Positions 15,572-24,871 of a stretch of DNA of 55,119 nt are shown one piece after another. The stretch is taken from contig JBAZEP010000007.1 of assembly GCA_041653835.1 (NCBI GenBank), positions 1 to 55,119 on the forward strand. The letters run 5' to 3'. A program made the translations under genes and the position numbers. The stretch's first letter is position 1, and the number at the start of each line of letters is the position of its first letter. Below the pieces are notes generated by a model. It was given only the letters and a program-made list of their open reading frames with translations, searched no databases and was not told where the DNA came from. The DNA comes from UBA10183 sp041653835. GTDB lineage: Bacteria > Omnitrophota > Gorgyraeia > Gorgyraeales > Gorgyraeaceae.

Positions 15572-16470
15572 TTTTTTAATACCACACAATAGTTGTATCC
15601 AAAATATTTTATAAATGGCTTAGTCCCTAGAAACTGCGTGATCTTTTTGGATAAAAATAACATATTACATGCTAATCTGTAAGAAATAGTAAGTATTAAC
15701 GGATACGGTACAAATACAGTTGTAAAGGAACTATTTAGTTTAAGGCCTGCCCTTTTAAATTCCGCATTCCAACGATGCGGCATATGGCTTATCATTTCTA
15801 TAAAGCTATTTTTATAGGCCCCATGAGGCCCTGGAAATGGGAAATACTTATAATCTTCTTTAAATTTTTTTATATCAAAAGAATGGTTTTTCGCATTATT
15901 ATCGCGGCTAATTTTTTTCCCGTATATTTTTTTAAAGACCATTTTTATAGCTTTAACCATAAAATATACATAGTACTGAAAAAAAGAATACACTCGTTCT
16001 GTAAAATTCGGCAGTACAAGTACAATCTCTCCATCTTTTTTTACGACTCTTTTGAGTTCATTTAATACAAACTGCCTATCTTTAATATATTGTAAAGTAT
16101 AAGAAGAAAAAACCAGATCAAAAACATCATCTTTAAAAGGCAGGCTCTCTCCCGAACACGCGCATAGACTTATATTCTTACCGCCTATTTTGGATATCAA
16201 CTGCCTGGCATTATCCATCCCGACCGTATGAGACTTTGGGTCCTTACAGTAAAGATCTGTGGCTATAACCGTACTTGAAACAGAGGATACTAGATATGAA
16301 AAAAAGCCATTGCCACACCCGACTTCCAGAGTTTTTCCTATATCATGGCTCTTTATAGATAAGAAAAGATTTTTAAACTCATCACCCCTAATCAAATAAT
16401 ATCCAGGCCATGTTTCCTGTCCACAAGCTTCTTTAATAGCTGTATTTACGCGATCATAAAAATCTATCAT
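15568..16470 (-). CDS. Class I SAM-dependent methyltransferase
   Basis: The 300-residue protein has motif I TLEVGCGNGFFSYLV, an acidic ribose-binding residue in VIATDLYCKDP, and the DLVFSSYTLQYI and VVKKDGEIVLVLPN segments of Methyltransf_11 enzymes. The C-terminal ~100 residues are basic and partly hydrophobic, with VYSFFQYYVYFMVKAI as a possible membrane-association patch. It is followed with a four-base overlap by the deacetylase-like gene. A glycan- or lipid-directed methyltransferase is inferred from the neighbours. Confidence 0.78.
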   Translation of the reverse strand: MIDFYDRVNTAIKEACGQETWPGYYLIRGDEFKNLFLSIKSHDIGKTLEVGCGNGFFSYLVSSVSSTVIATDLYCKDPKSHTVGMDNARQLISKIGGKNISLCACSGESLPFKDDVFDLVFSSYTLQYIKDRQFVLNELKRVVKKDGEIVLVLPNFTERVYSFFQYYVYFMVKAIKMVFKKIYGKKISRDNNAKNHSFDIKKFKEDYKYFPFPGPHGAYKNSFIEMISHMPHRWNAEFKRAGLKLNSSFTTVFVPYPLILTISYRLACNMLFLSKKITQFLGTKPFIKYFGYNYCVVLKK

Positions 16471-16474
16471 AATT

Positions 16475-17944
16475 TTAGATCTTAGAACCTGGATTATAAT
16501 ATCTGTTAAATTTAAATAAAATAGCTATTTCAAATGGAAACAAAAAAAACATATTCTTCAGCCTGAATTTCGCTAAATAATAAAAAACTTTCTTCCCTAT
16601 AGACCTTATTAGAGACGAGCTTTTAGAGTGCGTCAGTAATTTGCCGTATTTATCTATTCTGTAAAATAATATCCTTGTCTTTTCATCCGCCCATGGAAGC
16701 CAGGATAACGGCATAGAACTACCAAATGAGTCATAAATATCGTATCCTTCGGTACAAAGAGGGGGTTTGAACCCTTCTCTTATTGCAAGCTCATAAGCAT
16801 CTGTGCCGGGATAAGGCAGGAATGTCTGATAAGTTACTACTATGCCAGGGATCATCTTGGATAATTTTAATCCCAGACTGATACTGTCTTTTATTTCTTT
16901 GAGCGTTTCAGTCGGATACCCTATTATCATGGCGCTGGTCACAGCTATATTCTTATATTTTGAAAGTATGGAGAATTTCTCAAGTATCATTTTTCTTGTG
17001 GTGTTTTTATTCATAAGGGAAAGTATCCTGTCGTTGCCGGATTCTATTCCTATGAATACCCTTTTAACGCCCAGATCATTAAGCCTCTTGACAGATTCTT
17101 CTGTGATCTCATCTACTCTTAAAAGGAACTCTGAACAACTTATCCCAATGGCTTTTAATCTGGAAAGTACTTCAAAAGACCTGATCTTATTCACAAAAAA
17201 GTGATCGTCCATGAAAGAAATGGTATTTATCCCGCAATCTTTCTTGAGTTCTCCGATATCTTTCACAACTCTTTCTATAGAATGAACGCGCCATTTTCTC
17301 TTATTAAATATCCTGTTATAGCAGAACGAGCAATCGTGAGGACACCCCCTGGATGTTAAATATATAAAACCTTTTTCTCCAGTGCCAGGTATGTCTAATA
17401 GACATCTTTGCATATTTACAAGAGACCAATCAATAGAGATATCATCTAAGTCCTTGATTATTTCCCGTTCAGGACTAAAAATAAGTTCTTTATCTTTTTT
17501 ATAACCAATACCTTTTACTGAAACTAGGTCCTTGCCACGAGAAAGAGCATCTGCAAGGTCTAACGCTGTCCTCTCGCCCTCTCCTATTACGATCATATCC
17601 ACATAATCCTCGCTTAAAGTCTCTCGCGGTAAAAGCGAAGGATGGATACCTCCCCATACGACACATACCTTGCTATTTAACTTCTTTATTTCCTTTGATA
17701 ATGTAGCTGAATATTTCGTTTGCGGACCAGAGAGAACTGAAAAACCAACAAATAAATAATCATTCTCAGCTATAGTTTTTGCTTTTTTTTGTATATCAGA
17801 CATATTTAGAAATAATGTCGAAGGGATTATTTCCAGGCCTACTTCATAACCATTGTTCTTTAAATAAGAACCCACATAAAGCAACCCCAGAGGATTATAA
17901 ACGCTTTCATTTTCTATTTTTAACAATAATACCTTATTCTTCAT
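16475..17944 (-). CDS. B12-binding-domain radical SAM protein (1)
   Basis: The 489-residue protein has an N-terminal cobalamin-binding-like Rossmann domain (about residues 1-135) with CVVWGGIHPSLLP and VIGEGERT, then a radical SAM barrel with the [4Fe-4S] motif CPHDCSFC (Cys201, 205, 208). The canonical cobalamin DxHxxG motif is absent, as in many members, so B12 use is not certain. Known relatives include C-methylases and ring-forming enzymes, but the class is too diverse to assign a reaction. It is one of four such proteins here, all among glycosyltransferase genes, which suggests carbon-centred modification of the glycan or its lipid carrier (inference). Confidence 0.85.
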   Translation of the reverse strand: MKNKVLLLKIENESVYNPLGLLYVGSYLKNNGYEVGLEIIPSTLFLNMSDIQKKAKTIAENDYLFVGFSVLSGPQTKYSATLSKEIKKLNSKVCVVWGGIHPSLLPRETLSEDYVDMIVIGEGERTALDLADALSRGKDLVSVKGIGYKKDKELIFSPEREIIKDLDDISIDWSLVNMQRCLLDIPGTGEKGFIYLTSRGCPHDCSFCYNRIFNKRKWRVHSIERVVKDIGELKKDCGINTISFMDDHFFVNKIRSFEVLSRLKAIGISCSEFLLRVDEITEESVKRLNDLGVKRVFIGIESGNDRILSLMNKNTTRKMILEKFSILSKYKNIAVTSAMIIGYPTETLKEIKDSISLGLKLSKMIPGIVVTYQTFLPYPGTDAYELAIREGFKPPLCTEGYDIYDSFGSSMPLSWLPWADEKTRILFYRIDKYGKLLTHSKSSSLIRSIGKKVFYYLAKFRLKNMFFLFPFEIAILFKFNRYYNPGSKI

Positions 17945-17953
17945 GATCCACTC

Positions 17954-19807
17954 TTATATATAACCTTTAAAAAAGTAATACAATATGCCCATATACTCAT
18001 GCATAATGGCCATCCATTGTCCAAATTTTACGTTTTCACTCTTATCATAAAATTGACATTTATCCGCAGGTAAATAGAGAACTTTCACTCCTTTTTTATA
18101 TTTATCAAACACTAATTTGGCCCTTAGCATATTATAAGGCGAAGATACCAATAATATGGAATCCCATCTATTATTATCTATTATTTTTTTGCAAAATATG
18201 ACATTTTCATAAGTGCTGTTCGCATTTTTTTCCAAAATAATGTCTTTTTCCTTGACCCCCATAGACATGGCGAATAGTTTCATGTTTTCCGCATCATTAT
18301 ATTTGTAGACATACCCTGATGAAAACACTATTTTATCCGCAAAACCCTTACTGTAAAGCTCAGCGGCGTATCTTGCTCTCTCTATAGTGCTTTTACCCGG
18401 ACTGCCAGTCTCTCCTACCCCTCCCCCAAACACAACTATCGCTTGAGCCTTTTGAGGCGGCTCAGATATCTCCAAAGGAGCTGCGACCATCCAGATAAAA
18501 GGAGTCTTGAATATCAATAAATATGCTGCCAGGAAGACTAACATAAATCGCAATGCCCTTCTTTTTGCCATGCGATAAAAACTTATCAGCGTCTCTTTCC
18601 ATAGCGCTTCTCTATCTATTTTTTTCTTCTCTATGGCTTTTTCTACCAATTCGCTCATTTTTTCTATACGACTGTCCCAGCTATTATCCTTGGCAGCCGC
18701 GATACGCCTGGCTTTTAACGCCGCATCTTTTTCATCAAGCGCTTTCAGGATATACGCCTTGAAATCATCATTGTCCTTTCCTATATAGACAATATCCTTG
18801 TATTCCCTATTGAACCGTACGACCTCGGGCAAAGCAACGGAGACAACTGGCTTACCCATTGCATGATATTCATTTAATTTTGTAGGGAATACTGTTTCTG
18901 TATATTCACTCAGGACATAAGGTATAATGCACACATCAAAACTATCTACATAGAAAGCCAGCTCTTTATGACTTTTTTTACCTAAAAATATAACATTTTT
19001 AAGCTCTTTCAGGCTAGCTACGTCTGTTTGAAGAGCGCCTACGAATAAAAATGTACATTCAGGCATTTGTTCTGCAAGAGACCTCACTAGCCTAAGATCT
19101 ACATGTTTATGCACACCTCCGATGTAGCCTATAATTTTGCCTTTTATATCTCGGATATCACTGGGCCGTTCGCTAAGATCGCTTACCTTGTCCTTCATGA
19201 AAGCCTTGATATTCACCCCGAACGGGAATATAGAAACGTTCTTGTTATATTTTTCACAATGTTTTTTTATCTCTTCTCCCTGCGCGAATATCAAGTCCGA
19301 TCTTTTTATTACCTTTTCTTCCGCTCTATTTATTTTGGACGGGTTCTTTACCAGCTTGCTAAAATCCGCTATACAATAATAAACTACCAACTTACTGTCT
19401 ATATTATTAATCAAGTCTAAGGCGAATCCCGTAGGCAAGAATGTCCATATGACAGGATAATCAAAATCCATTGCTTTCATCCACCTGTTCACGACAGATA
19501 GTACCAGGTATTTATTGACCCATCTTGCTAAACGAGAATAAGGGAACGGCAAAACAAGAGGAGAAAGCACATAGAGATTATCCATTACCTTGCGGATGCC
19601 TTTTACGCCTCTGAACCAGTTCTTTACCCTGTGTATTATACGCGACACATCTCTTGCTCCAGGCGAGCGAATGCCTGTATTTTCTATAAAGAGTACCTTG
19701 TTACCATTCTTGGCAAAAGTCGACATTATCTCTTGGTGCCCCTGCCACATAAAATCCCAGTCAATGGTAGCTATACAGATTATGTTCTGTCCTTTAACTA
19801 TTGGCAT
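17954..19807 (-). CDS. Glycosyltransferase fused to a membrane-anchored DUF218 (YdcF/ElyC-like) domain
   Basis: The 617-residue protein is a fusion. Residues 1 to about 400 form a GT-B glycosyltransferase (IIGYIGGVHKHVDL, then FPTKLNEYHAMGKPVVS), closely similar in layout to the stand-alone transferase at 24.9-26.0 kb. Residues ~418-442 form a transmembrane helix. Residues ~454-617 are a DUF218 domain (AIVVFGGGVGETG, ADKIVFSSG, NANSTYENV, ILLVSSPYNMLRA). DUF218 proteins are envelope proteins linked in E. coli (ElyC, SanA) to lipid-carrier or envelope homeostasis. A single helix between the parts would put the transferase in the cytoplasm and DUF218 in the periplasm. It overlaps the end of the upstream radical SAM gene by 14 bases. 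Confidence 0.82.
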   Translation of the reverse strand: MPIVKGQNIICIATIDWDFMWQGHQEIMSTFAKNGNKVLFIENTGIRSPGARDVSRIIHRVKNWFRGVKGIRKVMDNLYVLSPLVLPFPYSRLARWVNKYLVLSVVNRWMKAMDFDYPVIWTFLPTGFALDLINNIDSKLVVYYCIADFSKLVKNPSKINRAEEKVIKRSDLIFAQGEEIKKHCEKYNKNVSIFPFGVNIKAFMKDKVSDLSERPSDIRDIKGKIIGYIGGVHKHVDLRLVRSLAEQMPECTFLFVGALQTDVASLKELKNVIFLGKKSHKELAFYVDSFDVCIIPYVLSEYTETVFPTKLNEYHAMGKPVVSVALPEVVRFNREYKDIVYIGKDNDDFKAYILKALDEKDAALKARRIAAAKDNSWDSRIEKMSELVEKAIEKKKIDREALWKETLISFYRMAKRRALRFMLVFLAAYLLIFKTPFIWMVAAPLEISEPPQKAQAIVVFGGGVGETGSPGKSTIERARYAAELYSKGFADKIVFSSGYVYKYNDAENMKLFAMSMGVKEKDIILEKNANSTYENVIFCKKIIDNNRWDSILLVSSPYNMLRAKLVFDKYKKGVKVLYLPADKCQFYDKSENVKFGQWMAIMHEYMGILYYFFKGYI

Positions 19808-21230
19808 CCAATTCCTTTCTAAAAAAGTAGCTTGATAATGCTAAAAACGACCTGAACATGCTAATAAAGGCCGTGACATTCTTTATCCTTGCAAGGTGGC
19901 CCAATATTACCCTGATCCTAAAATAAAACCTTTTGAACGCGATCTTATTATATTTTATCAACACCTCTTCACTCAAGCCAAATGGTATGAATGAAGGCTT
20001 TATATGCATATGAACGTCTTCGCTATCTGAAATAAGGCGGCCATATTTATCTAACTGGCTGAATAGCTCCGAGCCTGGAAAAGGAGCAAAATAATTTATT
20101 TTAAAATCATCCAATTTAAGCCTCAAAGAAAATTCTATAGTTTGCCTCAGGTCTTCTTCTGTCTCAAGCGGCAATCCCATCATAAAAAATCCAATAGTCT
20201 TCATGCCGCGCTCTTTGCATATTTTAACTGCTTTTTCTATTTGTTCCAGCCTTATGCCTTTTTTCAGGATATCCAGTACTTTCTGCGATCCGCTTTCTAT
20301 CCCGAATCTTATCTGCCAGCATCCTGCTTTTTTCATTTTGTCGATTATTTCTTTATTTACGCTCGACACCCTTCCCAAGCAAGACCAGCTTATCTTCATC
20401 TTTGAATCCATAAGAAGATCGCAGAATTCCAGGATACGTTTTTTCGAGACTATGAACTCATCATCATTTATCCTGATATCCCTTATCCCGTGATTATAAT
20501 AAAGGTCTTTTATCATACCCAATATATACTCTGGGCTGTGCGTCCTGTAGCGGTTCCCAAATACGCTCCTGTCGCAAAAAGTGCACATGTAGGGGCACCC
20601 TCTCGAAGTAACAATAGAAAAAGAAGGGAAATTATTCACAGCATATGCAGTAGGGATATAATGTTTTTTTATGTCGGGTAACAGGTCCCATGCCGGTATA
20701 GGCAATAAATCCAGGTCTTCTAAAAGTTCTCTTCGAGCAGTAGAGATCAACGAGCCATTTTTTCTATACGTGATGCCCTTTACACCTGAAAGGTCCTTAT
20801 TTTTTTCCAAAGCATCTAATAGTTCGATTATGGTCTTGTCCCCTTCGCCTATCACACCTATATCGAATTGAGGATATTTATTCATGACTTCTTCGTGAGT
20901 TGCAGCAATATGAGGCCCTCCTAAAATAATAATGCTTTCAGGCGCTTTTTTCTTTATCATATCAGCTAATTTTGCAGCATTGCGGATTGCTAATGTAACA
21001 GAACTAATCCCTACGTATTTAGGCTTCTTGGCTATTACAATATCCAACGCCTGATCAAACGTCAGGCCCAAAACCGGCATATCCAGGATCTCGGTCTCGT
21101 GTCCAGCTTTTCTCGTAACTGCCGCTAAATAACATAACCCGAGCAATGCTTCGCTGCTCCCTCCGGCTGCAAGTTTCCCGTACATCTCTTTTGCGCTCAA
21201 CGGAGGGCTTATAAATAGTATCTTGGGCAT
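19794..21230 (-). CDS. B12-binding-domain radical SAM protein (2)
   Basis: The 478-residue protein starts MPKILFISPPLS, a typical opening of this family, followed by a cobalamin-binding-like fold (IIILGGPHIAATHEE, GVIGEGDKT) and the radical SAM motif CPYMCTFC (Cys212, 216, 219). Segments IRFGIESGSQKVLD and GFFMMGLPLETEEDL are the usual barrel strands. The C-terminal ~100 residues are hydrophobic and basic. The GT-DUF218 fusion gene overlaps its end and a GT2 gene lies 11 bases upstream, so these three are probably cotranslated. The reaction is unassigned. Confidence 0.85.
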   Translation of the reverse strand: MPKILFISPPLSAKEMYGKLAAGGSSEALLGLCYLAAVTRKAGHETEILDMPVLGLTFDQALDIVIAKKPKYVGISSVTLAIRNAAKLADMIKKKAPESIIILGGPHIAATHEEVMNKYPQFDIGVIGEGDKTIIELLDALEKNKDLSGVKGITYRKNGSLISTARRELLEDLDLLPIPAWDLLPDIKKHYIPTAYAVNNFPSFSIVTSRGCPYMCTFCDRSVFGNRYRTHSPEYILGMIKDLYYNHGIRDIRINDDEFIVSKKRILEFCDLLMDSKMKISWSCLGRVSSVNKEIIDKMKKAGCWQIRFGIESGSQKVLDILKKGIRLEQIEKAVKICKERGMKTIGFFMMGLPLETEEDLRQTIEFSLRLKLDDFKINYFAPFPGSELFSQLDKYGRLISDSEDVHMHIKPSFIPFGLSEEVLIKYNKIAFKRFYFRIRVILGHLARIKNVTAFISMFRSFLALSSYFFRKELDANS

Positions 21231-21241
21231 TATAAATATCC

Positions 21242-22183
21242 TTATTTACTTAAAACTTTTTCAATGCATACTGAATTATCTTCTCTCTTAAGCATGAGCA
21301 TGAACTCTACTACCAGGCCTATTCCTATTAGCTGTACTCCCAGGATCATCAAAAGCGCGCCAAATAAAAGCATCGCAGAATGGCCAATATGCCCTACCAT
21401 CAGCCCGCGGATAGTAAAAAAGCTATCCAGTAAAAAACCTGAAAAGAATAAGACTATCCCGAAAGAACCAAATAAATGAAGCGGTCTTTTAGAGTATCTG
21501 GTTATAAAAAGAGTAGTTAAGAGGTCCAAAAAACCGTGCAAGAAGCGCGTAGGGCCATATTTTGATCGCCCATAGACACGCGGGTGATTGCCTACTTTTA
21601 CTTCAGATATCTTGAATCCCTTATCCAACATTAATAACGGAATGAACCTGTAAAGGTCTCCATAAAAATTGATCTCTTTCAACGCTTCTCTGCGATAAGC
21701 CTTGAGCGGACAGTTTATATCCCTTAGGCTGACTTTACTAGAAAACCTGACAAGGCTATTGAAGACCTTTGAAGTAAAACTCCGGAAAAATCCGCTTTTA
21801 CCCTGATGTTTCCAGCCGCTGACCAGGTCATAACCCTCTTTTATCTTTTCCAGCAATACAAGTATATCCTCGGGTTCATCCTGAAGATCGCCGTCCATAG
21901 TGACTATGATCTCTCCTTTTGACAGATTGAAACCGCACGAGTAAGCTGCTGCTTTACCAAAATTCTTGCGGAACTTTATCACCCTTACCTTGTTATCAGA
22001 TCCATGGATATCGCTCAATATAGAAAAACTATTATCAGTACTGCCATCATCAATAAATAATATCTCGTACTCTAGGCCTGAGCCCGACAATACCCCTGTA
22101 AGTTTTTTATGCAGGATACCCAGGCTTTCGGCTTCATTATAAACAGGGATGACTACTGAAAGATAAATCGATCTAGTGGGCAC
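21242..22183 (-). CDS. GtrB/DPM-like polyprenyl-phosphate glycosyltransferase (GT2 with two TM helices)
   Basis: The 313-residue protein has the GT2 core VVIPVYNEAESL, ILFIDDGSTDNS, FGKAAAYSCGF and the metal-binding MDGDLQDEPEDI, followed by two C-terminal hydrophobic helices (LFGSFGIVLFFSGFLLDSFF and LLFGALLMILGVQLIGIGLV). This is the layout of GtrB/ArnC-type enzymes, which charge undecaprenyl phosphate with a single sugar for use by GT-C transferases on the periplasmic face. Two GT-C proteins encoded at 39.8-42.4 kb could use the product (inference). The start is GTG 22183, preceded by GGAGG. Confidence 0.88.
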   Translation of the reverse strand: MPTRSIYLSVVIPVYNEAESLGILHKKLTGVLSGSGLEYEILFIDDGSTDNSFSILSDIHGSDNKVRVIKFRKNFGKAAAYSCGFNLSKGEIIVTMDGDLQDEPEDILVLLEKIKEGYDLVSGWKHQGKSGFFRSFTSKVFNSLVRFSSKVSLRDINCPLKAYRREALKEINFYGDLYRFIPLLMLDKGFKISEVKVGNHPRVYGRSKYGPTRFLHGFLDLLTTLFITRYSKRPLHLFGSFGIVLFFSGFLLDSFFTIRGLMVGHIGHSAMLLFGALLMILGVQLIGIGLVVEFMLMLKREDNSVCIEKVLSK

Positions 22184-23549
22184 ATTGACCTCCTTGATAT
22201 TTGTTAACGATAGCTACGCTATAAGAAAATGCTAAAGCAAAGAAAAACCATACGAATCTAAAATTCATTATATCCATGTCCATGCTTTGTACCAGAAAAC
22301 CTATGCCTACCGCAAAGAACGTGTTCAGCATAAGTTTTTCACCAGCCTCTTTTGCTATTTTACTGCAATCCATGATCTTTTTAAACATGAAAAACCATAG
22401 AAGGCATAGCGCACTAAAACCTATCAGCCCAGTCTGGCTAAGCTGCCCTAAAAAAGTAGAGTGAGGATCAAAAGCCCTGAAATGCCTGGGTAATATTCTT
22501 TGGTTCTCTAATTTCACTATCTCATCATTATACATGCCTACTCCGATACCGAAAAAAGGCTTTTCAAGCCACATCCTTATAGAAGCTTTTTTCAATAAAG
22601 AGTATGCTGTATCAAGATAATCAAAATGGATATCAAACCCTTTTATTTCATCTGTGTTCAGGGGATAAGACCTGCCGTTATCTGCGAAGTTTTCATTAAT
22701 GTAAGATGTTTTATTGACCTTGATATTCGCTACCTCCCACCTCGAAACCAGCAATATGCTGATGCCAAAAATAACTATAAAACCTAAAAGAAATATCTTC
22801 ATCGCATTAACATATCTGGAAGGCTGCAAATGACGCAACACAAGATACAAAGCTATAGAGATGCCTAACCATCCTCGTGAAAAAGTAAGGAACAACACTA
22901 AGAAGAACAATAGAAGCGCTATTTTAAGCCAGCGCCTATCAATTTTATCCCTTATGACTAGAAAAGTCACTGTGAAGGGAATAGCAATTGTCAAATAACT
23001 GCTAAGGAACTTCGCATTTATCAAAAACGTTGAATAGACGCGATAAATATGGCCTATGTAAGGAAAATCCATATATTCTTTTACAAGAAATGTCTTTATA
23101 TTAAAAAATGTGGCTAAAATAAAACCTAAAAGCCCTAGAGCACTTATGACCACACTTGTAATCAACCAGACCAAGATAAGTTTCTCTATCGATCTCTTAT
23201 CTTTTAATACATTCAAAAACACCACGAAAATAAATACGCCGTAGGACATAGCTATGAATTCAACTAAACTCTTGTTAAGATCAGCTGAATTCAATAAAGA
23301 TAAGGCGCAAGAAACAAGATAAAATATCAGTATCCAAAAATATTTAAAAAAATAGAACTTTTCTTCTTTCTTCAAAAGCTTCACGATCCATACAAAAAAT
23401 AAAAGCATGAAAAATATATCGAATACCTGTAATTTTGCAGCAAAAGACAAGCCGAATAAAGGCTTTTCAGGAGTATTGAACATCAACGGGATAATAGCTA
23501 CTAATAATGCCGTCATAAAAAATAATGATCTTGATATTCTGTCTTTCAT
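22173..23549 (-). CDS. O-antigen ligase/polymerase-like membrane protein (Wzy_C family)
   Basis: The ~458-residue integral membrane protein has about 10-12 helices and the family motifs FLTFSRGWLGI in the middle and DPHSTFLGQLSQTGLIGF in the large periplasmic loop, where the His-containing segment is characteristic of WaaL ligases and related Wzy polymerases. It would join lipid-linked glycan to an acceptor or polymerise it; sequence does not separate the two. The start is placed at ATG 23549 because GAGGTG lies correctly before it. It is the only clear polymerase or ligase in the window. Confidence 0.8.
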   Translation of the reverse strand: MKDRISRSLFFMTALLVAIIPLMFNTPEKPLFGLSFAAKLQVFDIFFMLLFFVWIVKLLKKEEKFYFFKYFWILIFYLVSCALSLLNSADLNKSLVEFIAMSYGVFIFVVFLNVLKDKRSIEKLILVWLITSVVISALGLLGFILATFFNIKTFLVKEYMDFPYIGHIYRVYSTFLINAKFLSSYLTIAIPFTVTFLVIRDKIDRRWLKIALLLFFLVLFLTFSRGWLGISIALYLVLRHLQPSRYVNAMKIFLLGFIVIFGISILLVSRWEVANIKVNKTSYINENFADNGRSYPLNTDEIKGFDIHFDYLDTAYSLLKKASIRMWLEKPFFGIGVGMYNDEIVKLENQRILPRHFRAFDPHSTFLGQLSQTGLIGFSALCLLWFFMFKKIMDCSKIAKEAGEKLMLNTFFAVGIGFLVQSMDMDIMNFRFVWFFFALAFSYSVAIVNKYQGGQCAH

Positions 23550-23559
23550 ATTCACCTCG

Positions 23560-24144
23560 TTAAACTTCGCATATGGCTATCATCCACGGGAATGAGATCA
23601 TGAGCTTTATTTTTTTGTTAAAATACGGCTTTAATAACTTTAAAAATCCCTTGGGCCCCCAGTTCCATACATGCTCGGGCGTGTTCCCGAAAGCAGTTAT
23701 ATGCCTGAATCTTAAAAAATTACATATACGAAAATATGGCTCAAAAGGAACGCTATAAATACAATACTTGCCAGCGACTCGCTTTGTTTCCATTATCGCT
23801 TTTTCCATATCAGGCAGATGCTCCAATACTTCAAGGGCCAAAACAAGTTCGAATTCTTTGGAAGCGTAATCTAAACTATGAATATCCCCTTTCCTGAGAT
23901 CAAAGTAAACATTGTGACTTCTTGCTTCTTTTATCGCTTCTTCATCTATATCTATTCCACATATATGCAGCTTATCGTTTTTAGATATCAGGTACTTGCC
24001 TACCATGCCTTCTCCGCAGCCCGCATCCAGTATGCGCGTGGTATTTGCTTTGCTTATGGTATTAGCTATATTTTTTAAAAAATTATTCACCAATGCCCGC
24101 TGGACGATATTCTTATTATTATATTTTTTTAAATTGCCTCTCAT
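23560..24144 (-). CDS. Class I SAM-dependent methyltransferase, short
   Basis: The 194-residue protein is a minimal Methyltransf_11/25 fold: motif I ILDAGCGEGMVGKYL, ICGIDIDEEAI, and FELVLALEVLEHLPDMEKAI. There is no extra domain. It begins after an AAGGAC ribosome-binding site and lies between the ligase gene and another methyltransferase-like gene. The acceptor is unknown. Confidence 0.78.
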   Translation of the reverse strand: MRGNLKKYNNKNIVQRALVNNFLKNIANTISKANTTRILDAGCGEGMVGKYLISKNDKLHICGIDIDEEAIKEARSHNVYFDLRKGDIHSLDYASKEFELVLALEVLEHLPDMEKAIMETKRVAGKYCIYSVPFEPYFRICNFLRFRHITAFGNTPEHVWNWGPKGFLKLLKPYFNKKIKLMISFPWMIAICEV

Positions 24145-24150
24145 ATGTCC

Positions 24151-24858
24151 TTATTTTTTAATAATAATATTTTTCAATTTAGCTAATAAATGCCAGATGC
24201 AGAAATCACTATTATCTATGGCATTACACCCGATATAGGGCTCAAAACCATCTAACGGCTTATTCTTTTCAATGAAAGACCTGTCATTTGCGATCTTATC
24301 TGTCCAGGCTTTCGGATTTTTCGAAGCTATGCAAAAGATATAGACTGATGAATTCTTATGGCTATTAAAACTCAGGTACAATGGCGTCATGGCATTATCT
24401 TTGAACAAACGCTCTATGGTCAATGGTGTAAATCTCCAGTAATCCCCGAACTCAGAATGCATTTGCTGCAAGAACGGCACTACCACTATGGCCACATCCT
24501 TGGTCATCGAGCAAAGATTCCTGAACGCCTTATTTACATCAAAGATATGCTCCAGCACTGTATGGCTAAAAACCACGTCAAACCTATTCAATAACTCTCG
24601 AGGGATGTCTTTTTCCATATCCAGGAAGATCTCGTTCTCATACCCCTGAAAACCCATTGCTTCGGACTTGAAATTAGTGATCGTGTAAGCACTGGCCTTG
24701 ACAAAATAATCTTTATAATAGCCTCCTTCTTTATCCTCATCTTTCCACCCGCTTATATTCGCAATATGGCCTGAAAAAAGAGACGCGAATTTACGCAACT
24801 CTTTATTGGACCATTTACGAGGTAACCGATATTTTCTATCTATAAATAAACTTTTCAT
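24151..24858 (-). CDS. Methyltransferase-like protein with degenerate SAM motif
   Basis: The 235-residue protein keeps the later half of a class I methyltransferase (FDVVFSHTVLEHIFDVNKAF, then a VVVPFLQQMHSEFGDYWRFT segment seen in a group of O-antigen-linked methyltransferases), but the usual glycine-rich motif I is not recognisable; NISGWKDEDKEGG takes its place. It may therefore bind SAM differently or be inactive. The start is placed at ATG 24858, which has AAAGGA before it; an upstream TTG would overlap the preceding gene. Function as a methyltransferase is probable but less certain than for its neighbours. Confidence 0.6.
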   Translation of the reverse strand: MKSLFIDRKYRLPRKWSNKELRKFASLFSGHIANISGWKDEDKEGGYYKDYFVKASAYTITNFKSEAMGFQGYENEIFLDMEKDIPRELLNRFDVVFSHTVLEHIFDVNKAFRNLCSMTKDVAIVVVPFLQQMHSEFGDYWRFTPLTIERLFKDNAMTPLYLSFNSHKNSSVYIFCIASKNPKAWTDKIANDRSFIEKNKPLDGFEPYIGCNAIDNSDFCIWHLLAKLKNIIIKK

Positions 24859-24871
24859 AGCAGCATCCTTT

